Shown here piece by piece: positions 1-11,200 of a DNA stretch of 64,000 nt. The stretch comes from Phoronis australis (lineage: Eukaryota > Phoronida > Phoronidae). How positions within the stretch are numbered: position 1 is the stretch's first letter; each line of letters begins with the position of its first letter. The DNA lies in assembly GCA_002633005.1 (NCBI GenBank), contig NMRA01000542.1:1-64000 (forward strand), read 5' to 3'. The translations under genes and the position numbers were made by a program. The notes beneath the pieces were generated by a model. That model saw only the letters and a list, made by a program, of their open reading frames with translations, ran no database searches and had not been told where the DNA came from.

Positions 1-3000
1 AATGTGAAGTTAGCCCTTTCCAGTTAATTGAATTAGCTTAGTCATTGTTACTGACACATTGCCTATAGACGTTGCTTTTGTCTGAGGTGTGACGTTTTCT
101 CAATCTGTCACAGAGGTATCTCTGTGTTAGTCTCATATGGATTTCCTTACAATTATCACATTTAACCTTATAAACAACACTGCTATTGTTTAACAAAGGG
201 ATAAGTGTTGACTGTTGTTGTTGCACTCATTTCACTTCATGGATGTATTATGTTGACACTTGATGTCTGATTGTCTGTATCCTAATGATGTCTAATGAAT
301 AGACGAAACGCCGAATTAATATGAACTTTTTCCGGCATTTATGATACGATTGTCCATTTTTTATTCTTACGTAACGAGCAATGAAACTGTCAGAATTGAT
401 CAGTAGCAGAATCACGTTTTGTGAATGAAATGTTTGCAAAATGCTGTTGACCAATTGATCAAGCTCTTTGAAAAAAATGGCATCTGCTGATCACTGCGCC
501 AAGTTTGAAGGAGCACGAATGGAACGTGAGCATAGCAAAGGCTTATAAAAAGCATACATGACTTTCCTTCACAGATCTCGTAAAATCTGGGCAGAAAAAT
601 CTATTGTCAAGTGAGAGGCTTTAGCAATGTTTAAAGACAGGCTAAAATGAGCCAACTGCCTTTTACATGTACTTTTGTGCAACATATCTTTGTTTCGTTT
701 TATTCCACACAACCACTAACTAATTACTTCACATTTTATGCCACCATAATTATGTGCCTCCATCGGAAACCCCTTTTATCTTCTCGACGAGTCACAGTAG
801 ACTGGTCTATTGACATCATCGTTGTGAGCAACACATTATTGCACTGACCACAGCCTGAATAGCCGATCGACTGCCGGGACAGTAGTTTGCTCAAGGAATG
901 TCACCAATAAAAAACATCGCGACGTTAGGCAATGTCGATTGATAATGCAATTATTAAGCAAAACAATCGTGTCAGGTAAAGCACCCTTCAAACCGAACAG
1001 CAGCGTAGATCTCGGATAGGATGCTATCAATTCACTCACGACCCACAACGAACCAATTTTCGAAGTATTTACACCCATGTAAAATGGCATATAATAGCTA
1101 AGTTTCGTACTAAACCTGACAATGACAAGCTTACCGACCTCTGTGGTGGAAAAAATATTTATTTTTCACACAAAATGCCTTGATTATCCACTAACAATAT
1201 CCCCGACAATAAACCACTGCGGCATTGGTCGGTACCATTTTATACGATCGTGACTCAGAAATTAAAGTTGTCAATTAACAGTGTGTGAATGAATGTCTCA
1301 TTTTTAAAGCAAAAACATTATTACGTGAAGATGAAGAATGCATGTGACCATTAGATAGCGCTGATTCAACTTTAGCCTTGCGACATATTCTTTGAAATCA
1401 ACATCGCGAAAGGGTGTACTTACAAACCCCGAATGTGAACGGTGGGCAGTACGGCTTTCGGTACACTTTGGAGGCACCCACTGAAAAACGTGTGCAATCA
1501 GCATGTTGATGTCGATGAGTTGTGCTGTGAAGGGGACGACGTATTTCCCAGTCTTCAAAGTATAAAATACCTTGTGCAATTGGTCTTTCATATCAAACGA
1601 TAGCTTAAATATGACAACCTATTCGTAGCGCTAACTTTGTCCATTTTATTCAACATTTTGTTCCCGCCTCAATCATTTAGACTTTCCTGCAGGTCTCCGT
1701 AATCGACGTGCAGCTAGCTGCGTTGGCTACGGGCTAAGTTTTGTACACCTTGTATAAATTGCCTTTGTCTTCAAATGAAGAACAATGGTGAAAAAAATGA
1801 CGAATTTTGTCGTGTAAAGTCAGCAACATAATTGTTTGTTTTGTCTGACATTTTTTTTTTGGTATTTTGCCCGTACCTCAATAGCTTAGACCTTCCTGAC
1901 GGCCTGTTATTTGTGTCGATCTCAGACATTTAAAATGCAAATTGACCAATTGATCTATATTGTTGTGTTAGAATATAATCAAATTCGTACTATTCGGGTG
2001 GCAAGTTGAACATGGGTGAGTTCCGACAATTTCAACTTATAATAAAATTTGAATGCGCCGATGTCACAGTGTACGCTGTGTTCTGTGACAATTGGCTGGT
2101 TTTCCCCTTCTGTTTCACTTTACCTGGATTCCTCTGGTTCGAACATATACAGCCCTAATTCATCCAAACGTTGTTTTTTTATTTCCTTTATCTACCATTT
2201 CGTCCTACGTAACGTCCGTCCATGGCAAGGTATTATGCTTTTCTGACCCAAGTGCGAAAAGTTTCGGGTCATTCTTTTTTGTCATGTTGCACGTGAACCT
2301 TTGGCTACGTAAGATGTGTAACGCTGACTTACTCCACGACATAATCCCGTAATTATCACCGAGCGACTATAAACAGATTAGTTCTCTTGTACACACATTC
2401 CGCTAGGATGTCACCGTGGGTCTGACAAATCTCAATTCATTGCCAACCTGTCCCCAAATCCCCAAATGCACGCAGGGACCCTGTACTTTAATTGCTTCGT
2501 TGGACCCCATGTTTGGAGTTGGACTGAGTAAGTGGTCCCCACCGAGAACGCGCTACTGACTTCGGCAACACTAGACTATCGAGGCACAGTGACTTGTAGG
2601 ATATTACATACACGTGGAAGTGTCGAGATAAGAGTTGTATTTGAGCTTTGTTGTCTCTAACAGATGTAATTTTGAAAATCTATGATTTGAAATATGCACA
2701 TGTCACTGTAAGGTAAGTTTCCTGTAGCAACAGACTGTACGGTACGTCTTGGCTCACAACAATGTCAGTTGCATCGATTAAAATGAGCGCCACCTAAATT
2801 TTTTTTTTCACTAAATGGGGTTCCTGATGGGGTCATACGATAGTAATTGGCGTAATTAGCTAATGTCAGGAGTAAAGGGAGGGATGATATGTTTGTGTCG
2901 ATCAATGAAACATATTATATTTAACATGTTCAAAAATCATTTGGCCATTATATGGGGTCTTTAAGCATCAAGTTGAACAGCCCTTCTGTGGCAGAGCATG

Positions 3001-3611
3001 GTTTTGCTCAGTGCAGTTCAAATTTATAAGTAGAAAAAGAATCAAGTATTTTGTCCCAAGTAAGTGTGACAATAAAAGCCTAACCTGAATTTTAATAAAA
3101 ATTCTTTATTTTAGCATATTTCATTGGTCATGAGCTCAACAAATTTAACTGCACATAATCCCTAAATTTTCTCACCGTGATACATCAGTGTCCCTATTGT
3201 GGAAACCATGTCTCATATTATTTTCTAAATCTTACAAAATATTGTTTTCTCTTGGAAATTTCCCAGAGCAATCACTGTACCAGAAACTTTTATAATTCTT
3301 GCACAAGCGGCAGTGATAATGCAATTATGGGTCCTCATGTAATTACTAACGAGCAACAGAGATAATTACAGCCTTAGTGCTCTAATTTGTTCGCTAACAA
3401 TCCAGGTAGTGATAATCAGTTTAAGTAATAGAATTTAGCACAAGCATGTAACATCCTCTGACCTTTCACTTTACAGGTAGCAGTATTATTGTTGAACACA
3501 AAATCATTTACTTGATGATACAAGTTAATGCATGGTAGACCATGAAGTTAGAACTTGGCATTTTATTTCCAACAATGTATCCCCACTTAGAATACCATCA
3601 TGGATTAGCTG
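1..3611. other. No gene recognised; AT-rich DNA left of the CMTR1 exons found
   Basis: Short open frames only. One splice-bounded block on the minus strand (1424-1480) has excellent acceptor and donor but matches nothing I know. Possibly CMTR1 intron leading to missing 3' exons further left. Confidence 0.5.
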
Positions 3612-4235
3612 CTAACCAATTTTCTGAAGGAGGTAACTGAGATACCAGAGTTTGAACGACTTGCTCAGGCAGTCCAGTGCCTTCACTTCGTTTAGACTCC
3701 CATACTTTGTAAAATAGTTGCTTGTAAAATTATGATGGAAGTTTGTGGTGTCGGTGATTACTTTTACAGGAACTTTATGTGCAACTCCTCCTGATTTTAC
3801 TGGAATTCTTCCACAAGTCCCATTCTGCTCATAGTGGCTGCAAGAATTTTTTCATCAGACAATTTGACTTTGTCGTAAGACGTTTTGCACCGCACATTCT
3901 AGTGTGGTATCATTATGTGTTTCTACTGTAATGGTCTGGGATAATTTTCTTGCTAATGAACACTTTGTTAATAACTGACCCTTTTAACCCAAAAAGGGAA
4001 GACAAGCATGCTTTGTTATAATGTTCCTGGAATGCCTGGAGATGAAAACATTAGGGACATCCCGTCTAGTACTGCCATTAATATGGACTTCAACAACATT
4101 GTGCTGTAACTTTAGGTTTTTGAAACTTATTTTAAGAGCTTTTGGCTCTACATTACGCTTCATTCCCCTATTTCAGTTTGTGGACATGTCAGTGCAGCTA
4201 GCACCTAATCAGTTGGAGGTGATGTCGGTTTTATT
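3612..4235 (-). pseudogene. Degenerate protein-coding remnant, family unknown
   Basis: One minus-strand frame reads as protein for about 200 codons but is broken by several stops of mixed type (TGA and TAA). Readable stretches in order include LGASCTDMSTN, MKRNVEPKALKISFKNLK, VEVHINGSTRRDVPNVF, TITVETHNDTTLECAVQNVL, YEQNGTCGRIPVKSGGVAHK and VPVKVITDTTNFHHNF, ending WYLSYLLQKIG and TAG at 3612. Amino-acid make-up is protein-like and the frame is kept between stops. I do not recognise it; a decayed transposon protein or processed pseudogene is likely. It does not match any part of CMTR1. Confidence 0.5.
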
Positions 4236-4486
4236 ATGACCTAACAAGTTTGGGCAAAGGTTCCCCTATACCCGAGTTACTGCGTGGGTACGCAGGCCAA
4301 ATGGGCATTTCATAGATGTTGACCTAACAAAAACTGGGCAGGGATTCCCCCTATCCCCGGGATATGGCGGGGATACACCAGCCACGTGGGCATTTTGATG
4401 AGCATGACATTTGCGTCCAAAAACGTTAAACAAAACTTGTGGCTAGCAAAATAAAGTTAAGTCCTGCAGAGCAGGTAAAACAAGAG

Positions 4487-6213
4487 CAACGCTGAGCGTT
4501 GAAATGTGCCCACGAATGCATCGCAAATGGTGTGCTTTTAGGGTTATTTATTTGTATCATAAAAATGGCCACTAGAAGGCGCAAAAACGTACAATCCATC
4601 CAAAAACGGGAACATGCCATATTTCATAAAAATCTGTCAAGGAACTTCAGAGAAACAAAGGAAAACAGAACAAAATGAAACTGGCACTTGTGGGCACAGT
4701 GTCTGTTCCATCCGCCTCAAAGTCGTCGTCTGTTATCTTCATATAAATTCACATACTAAATTTAATAAAGATAGTACAGTGGGTTTTGGAGATACAGCTA
4801 TGAGTGTTAAACAAAACAAAACTAGCATTAGGAGGTACCACAGTAGTCAGTCGCCATGACCAAATGTCCTATTCATACAGAAAACATATATGACAATTTT
4901 CAATCGAGGGGTGGAGTCCAAAAACAATATTTGAAAACAGAAAAAATGGCCATCACGTGGCATAAAATACCTCAATTCCATCCAAAAACAGGACGATAGC
5001 ATCATCTCACCAATAGATGCCTATATTCAAAATTTTATGAAAATCTGTTGAGGACCTTGAAGATACAGACTGGTAAATATAAAAAACTAAAATTGCCACT
5101 AGAGGGACACCGCTTCTCAGATCCATCTGAAAGTCGTCGTCATCCATTGTCAACATCATATAAATACACTTACTAAATTAAGTAAAGATCCTGCAAACGG
5201 TTTAATGGATACAGCCATGAGTGCAAAAAAACAAAACTGCTACTAGGAGGTGCCACAGTATTCAAACTCCTCGGAAAGTCATCAGCAGCCATCCACTTCA
5301 TAGTAAAAATATACATGCAAATTTTCACATTTATCCTGAAAGCGGTTTGGTTGATGGACGAGTGGACGCCAAAAAATAAGACTCGAAAACAGTAAAAATG
5401 GCCACTAGGTGGCGCAAACTACGTTGAATCCATCTGAAAATGGAGAGATAGCGTCTTCTCGTTAACAGATGCCTATATGACAAATTTTATGAAAATACCT
5501 CGAGGACCTTTGAACAAACAGACTGGTAAACGTAAAACAATAAAATTGCCACTAGGTGGCAGACCAGTAGCCAGATCCATCTGAAAGTCGTCGGCCTCCA
5601 TTGTTAACCTCATATAATTAAATTAATACACTTACTAAATTTAGTAAAGATCCTGCGAATGGTTTAGGGGATACAGCCATAGGCACAAAAAAAACTGCCA
5701 CTAGGAAGCGCCACAGCAGACGAACTCGTCGGAAATACATTGTCAGCCATCCACTTCACAGTAAGAACATAGTTACATGCCAATTTTGACAATCATCCCT
5801 TTGAGCGGTTTGGCTGATAGAGAGGAGGATGCAAAAAAACAGACTCAAAAACAGTAAAAATGGCCACTAGATGGCGCAAACTATGTCAAATCCATCTGAA
5901 AACGGGAGGATAGCGTCATCTCTTTAATAGGTGCCTAATACCAAATTTTATGAAAATCCATTCAGGACTTTTGAAGATACAGACTGAGGTAAACGTAAAA
6001 AACTAAAATTGCCACTAGGGGACACACCGGTAATCGGATCTGTCCGAAAGTTTGCTCATGCTGTCCCATCCACGGAAGGAACACATGTGCACAATTTCAT
6101 GAACATATGTCAAGGTCTTTTGGAGATAGAGCAGTGGATGCCGGTCGGATGGACGCCGGATGAACGGATGGAGATGACGGTATAATGCGTCCACATATAA
6201 CATGTGGGCGCAT
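4487..6213 (+). mobile_element. Family A array, copy 1 (CTCF-like motif modules)
   Basis: It begins with a 15 nt hairpin CAACGCTGAGCGTTG (4487-4501) and ends with a palindrome of about 29 nt (6185-6213, ATGCGTCCACATAT facing ATGTGGGCGCAT). Between lie diverged modules of 141-166 bp in a repeating three-type order, each centred on a CCACTAG-type motif: clear ones at 4569, 5096, 5402, 5549, 5698, 5864 and 6012, weaker ones near 4684, 4828, 4949 and 5240. Types are GGCCACTAGGTGGCGCA, TTGCCACTAGGGGGCAC and CTGCCACTAGGAGGCGCC. No transposase is visible; it looks non-autonomous. Confidence 0.75.
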
Positions 6214-6715
6214 AAGAAAATCCCATTAATTAACAGACTGACATTTACTTTATACCTTGCTTTCTTTCAGACACGTCCCAGTCTCTCAATAACTTCTTAC
6301 ACTAGCGACATTTAGCAAGCTCAGACTAGGTATGCAATGTGACATATTTTGATTTAAAAATAGATAACACACACTTTCTTCCTGGCGTCGTCTGTGCCTT
6401 TTACTCATTGAAAAGAAAACCTGTCAATGTCAAGTCTCACACAATATTTGACATGACAAATTATGCGCTGCAAATTGGTAAAGTTAGTAATGAATTAGGA
6501 GATTCACGTAATTTGAAAATAACTATTCTTTCACCTTGAGTTCAAATTACATGTTTGAGACAGCTCAACTTAGTCAGGTTTTATCCCTTGGGTAATTAAT
6601 GCTGTCGGACCAGCTCACACCACGTCGCCTGTGTAAAAAGTTATTGAGAGAGTCACACTTATTGCCGAAATAGTCTTCTAGTCGTTGTTGACATTGTCAC
6701 TAGCAGACAGCAAGC

Positions 6716-6806
6716 TGCAACACCTAAATGAGATATTGCTATAAAGGCAGCACCTACATGAGATATTGCTATAAAGGCAGCACCTACACAAGATCTCGCT
6801 ATGAAG
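6716..6806 (+). repeat. 30 bp minisatellite, 3 copies
   Basis: The unit contains gcacctacatgagatattg and ctataaaggca; the last copy is diverged. Confidence 0.9.
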
Positions 6807-7552
6807 CAAGAAATCCCCATTACCAAGACCGCTGACTCCCTTTACACAGTTGAACATTTTGTGGTAAAAGAGTGATTTTAGGGGGAGTGACGGACATGAA
6901 ATGGAACATTCGCTTGCTATTTTTAGGACTCGAATGTCATTTGCGGCGGGACTTGATTCAAGTCGACTGTGATTTGACACTTGAGTAGGTTTCCCAAAAT
7001 TAATTTTCATAGTCAAGTTGCGAAAGCCTTAGTTCGCAAAGTTGGCGAACGGACTTAACTCTTCCATCGCCAGTGCTGCTCAGAATTCGCCAATAGCGAG
7101 CTGGCAAGCGGGTAGCACAAGCCTAGCTTTTCTAGTTGACAAAGCTTAGTTTTTTAATATACGAGTTAGAATGGAGGCCACTAAATAAGGTTTGAGATAA
7201 CCTTAAACCATGTTGCATAATTCGTGTGATTTACCTTAACAGCTCAACAGAACCTTTCAGACAATTTTGCAACCAAATTCAGTATAGTCTTGAGTCAAAG
7301 GGAGGGGTAGTTCTTCTATTATAAGTCTCATATTTCCTTCAGTGTATACAAATCTTCTCTAAGATAATAACTTGGATGAGTAACACAAAGGGACAGTTGA
7401 TCTATCTTTGGGCATAATAATGAAAGTGTCGCCCACAATTATTTTCGTAATTGCGACCAAGACTTCAATTGCGTCTTACAACCATAACCATTATATCCAA
7501 TTAGAAAATGGTCTGTATGTCACGAGAACTCTGAAGCAATTACACGCCCGTA

Positions 7553-7652
7553 ATTTTATGCTCGTTTTTTGCTCGTAATTTAACATTCATAATTTTACGT
7601 TTGTATTTTTCACTTGTATTTTATGCTCGTAATTTTACACTCGTATTTTGCA
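7553..7652 (+). repeat. Degenerate AT-rich short repeat
   Basis: Repeated variants of gctcgtaattttacactc with a period of about 16-17 bp. Confidence 0.7.
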
Positions 7653-8138
7653 CATGTTATGAAGTGTTCAGAAGGTAAAACTTCAACCACAAAGTATATA
7701 AGTGCAAAGGATTGAAAAATATCGAAATCAAAGACTGTCAGACTTTATTTTACTTACTGCCCTAGCCATTTCCACAAAGCCTACACGATATTCTGCAAAA
7801 TTTGTTGCAAACATGATGAGTGTACACAGAACAAACAAGATTAGCGTACTAGATAACACGTACATTATTTCAGTTTTCAACTGTACAAGACCACGCTAAT
7901 AAAATAGCATGTGAAACGGCGGACATAACAAAAGTTATTGATTCAGACACGGCATTTACGTAAAACACACAAAAGACGCTAATTATTCATCAAGAACCTA
8001 TTATAAGCTCAAAATTAACCAAGCTCTGCGAAAGCATCATACCTGATGTGTCAAAAACACTTCATAAAAGATAAATAACGTTATATGAACATCAAGAAAA
8101 ATAAAAGTCAGAGCAAAATAATGAAAACTTTTACTTAC

Positions 8139-8273
8139 CCCAAAGCTCATAAGAAACCATCGGTGATCAGAGCCAGAGAGCATACACCTATAGTCATACA
8201 CACTTTTTATGGACTCCAGGGTAGCAGGTAGAAAACGTGTAGGCATGTGGTTGAAATAGGAACAGTCTTCCTT
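8139..8273 (-). CDS. CMTR1: CMTR1 exon 15 (last exon found)
   Basis: A 135-base phase 0 exon with acceptor cgttttag and donor gtaagtaaaa. It encodes [19 protein letters not shown], then [20 protein letters not shown] and LMSFG, matching human [26 protein letters not shown] at the start of the guanylyltransferase-like region. No following CMTR1 exon (human YTWDGRQSDRW... onwards) was recognised in positions 1-8138. Confidence 0.95.
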
Positions 8274-11200
8274 CTAAAACGTAGCAGATGAAATTTACTC
8301 GAGGAGACTGGCAATAACTAAATGTTAAGTTAACAACCACCATTTGACTTTAATATTAGTTTCATAAAACTTCAATCTATTAACCACAGCTCAAACTGTA
8401 CTTAGTATGCGTTCACAACTGAATAACTAGCGACATGTAGTCAATATGGAAAAAAATGTTACAATCAATTTAGTTTCGTGGCTTAAGACTACAATTTTCA
8501 GTAAATTCAATTGCCACAAGATTTTGGTGCAATTTTTCAACAATTGATTTGTACCTGTAATACAAATGTATCGCATCCAACAGCCAAAGTCATTTAGAAT
8601 ATTTGTATCACTACAATCACATTTGTTGTCTAAAAATTTACCATACATGTTTACACCACCTCTCCTCCATCCGTAACAATGAACATAATGTTAATTAATG
8701 ACATCACCGCAACAGTACTAACTATTATATGTACGGGCTTTTCAGTTAACTCGAAAGCAACTTGAGCATAAACAGAGAAATAACCGCGCAGTTGTCACTC
8801 ATTAATAGTATAAATTTGTGATCAAGTGTTATCTTGCCACTTACATGCTATTTTAAAAAAAACATTTGTTGTCGAATCCATGGAGTACAATACAAAAGTC
8901 AACTTGCTTTCTCATCCTGGCTCTCTAAGTGCCGAGATAATGGGGTTGAAAATTATGTGACGTCAATGAATTCCCTTTAAGAAACAGCAGAGCCTATCCC
9001 AAGCCAATTTTAGAAGAGTTCAATAGGGAACTGTGACTTTTATTTACTTTCATATTCTGACAAGAAATCCATGACTTATTTTTTTTGGTCGATCCTATTA
9101 AACCACATGCGAAACATTCAAACAAGGATCGATGCACAATCTATCAAATCAAATAAGCCACTGAGTTAACAACTATTAAGTGACCCATAACGGGAAGAAA
9201 GCCACATAATCATGGGCCACAGAAACACAAGGAAAGTAAAAAGGCAAAGTGCAAACTTGAGTTAAAAATGCTCAGAATTTGATGCTGAAATGAGCAAATA
9301 CAGGTTAGAAACACTCTACAAGCGGGAGTGATGCTAGTCAACAGGTAATGGAAACACTTGAGGGAAGTACAGAATAAGCTGACGTGTGAATTTGTTAAAA
9401 GTGCTTGAAATTTGATTGATTTCAAACTAAATGTTACAAGTGGGTAGTGATCCACTTAACAGGTGGACGTGTGAACCCAGGAAAACACCGGAACGTTTTT
9501 GAGTAAGCTTATGTCCATGGTGGTCACACTTAAAAAATGATCATGTGATGAAGACAGAAATAAAGTTTTGTGTACCTTAATAAAAATTATAACAACTTAA
9601 AAACATTAGCAATAAGTTACACAAGAGAACCATGCACTTTACAAAGGATGAGAAAAATACCAAGACTTGGATTATAATTTGGCCAGAGAAATACAAATAC
9701 ATAGGTTTATACTGGAGTCAGCTCAGCTAGTCCTGCATTGCACGACTGACCTATCTTTCAGAAAGTCAGGGACGCCCAATTAAGGAAGAGCAACACATTG
9801 CATTGACCTTTTTTACAATTTCTTATCGTCAGAAACTCAAAACACAACAGTACAGGTCTGTTTTCATGGATTACAGAGATGAATTACATAAAACCATATT
9901 CGCCTTAATAGGCACCCACGGCGCTTAGAAAAATTCGCTTCGTGGGAGGCGCTTATTATAGCCTAAGGTAGTTGAAACCCGGTCTCCGAAACAGGTAAAG
10001 TTGAAAGCTATTATTCATCAAATTCATGCTCTGTGACGCATCTGTAACCTACGACAGACTTTCTACAACATTGTGGTGCATTGCTTTCAAAGTTCCTAGT
10101 GAAATTTCAATAATTTTTTAGAAAATCGTACTGACGTGTCGCTGCCTTGCGATTGCTGATAGATCAACTTGAATTATTGAATAAAAATACAGTTTTGACT
10201 CAACAAATTACTTGAACTGCCCCTTAAGTTTTCAAAATAGCGCCCTTAAGATTTTTAAGTTCTTATAGAGTCGGGATTAACTGCATATTAAGTCCAAATC
10301 TGCACTATCTAGATCGTACGCCCCGCAACATGAGTAAAATCTCTGGACGAACACACGTTGTTGTCACATGATGTTTGTTTTGAAGTTCGTCTGCATGTGT
10401 GTGAGTGAGCGAGCGCAAGTGTCATCAGAGTTCATTTGCCAGTCGGAGAGTAAAGACAACGTAAAAATCAAAATGTAGGTATGCATTGTTACTGAAGAAA
10501 TTGACACAAACAGTAAAAGCAGAACGTGTTTTATTTAGCACTTGTTGATCTCATCAGCCAAAAAACATTCGAGAATTGCCTCGGTGAGGCTGATATTAAA
10601 TGTCATTGAGTCGCTGGGTGACTGAATGCGTGACAGTCTAAAAGTACTGTACGGTTATTTTCAGAGAGATTCGGGAGGGTGTAAGGGTGGGGGAATTTTG
10701 ACTTCAAAAACACCTCCCTAAAATAACGCAAACGTTTTTACGGTATTAGAAACTTTCGGAAATTAGTGCCAATATTTATTTCCTGCCAATGCTATGCTAC
10801 CCTTTTCATGAATAGATAGTTCAAGATGATTAATATTTTCGATGACAGGTACTTGTATGTAGCGCGCGCTTCCTGGCCACATGCTTTTAACAAAGGTCAC
10901 GTTTCTATTAGGCTTCGATTCATGGTTTAAACGTGTACAAAGAAATTTGGATTCCTGTTGAGGGAGAAGATCTGTACCAGAAAGATAACAATACAATCCC
11001 CTTGACAAGTACGCTGCGTCTGTTCTGAAAGTCCACACCATAATGGGACACATCCTCGCAAGGTCAGCAAAACTTTTGCGTTCTTTTTGAAGCACGACGG
11101 AAATTTGAAATGTATAGTTAAGGCTAAATACCGACATAGCGGCGTGGCTCGTGGTCTACAAATTTGGCGCACATTGATATTTTCAGGACTGTCATATCTT

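Larger units (their letters stand above)
6214..8138. other. No firm gene; region just 3' of the last CMTR1 exon found
   Basis: Contains two small repeats and one good splice-bounded block (7758-7792, minus) that may be a later CMTR1 exon. Otherwise nothing recognised. Confidence 0.5.

Noticed and set aside
3612-4235. Selenoprotein reading of in-frame TGA codons
   Set aside because: Stops include TAA as well as TGA, one pair of TGA is adjacent, and no SECIS-like element was seen; decay explains it better.
10763-11137. 124-codon minus-strand frame inside the 1.46 kb element
   Set aside because: The equivalent frame is not kept in the second copy at 44003-45427 and no transposase motif is visible.
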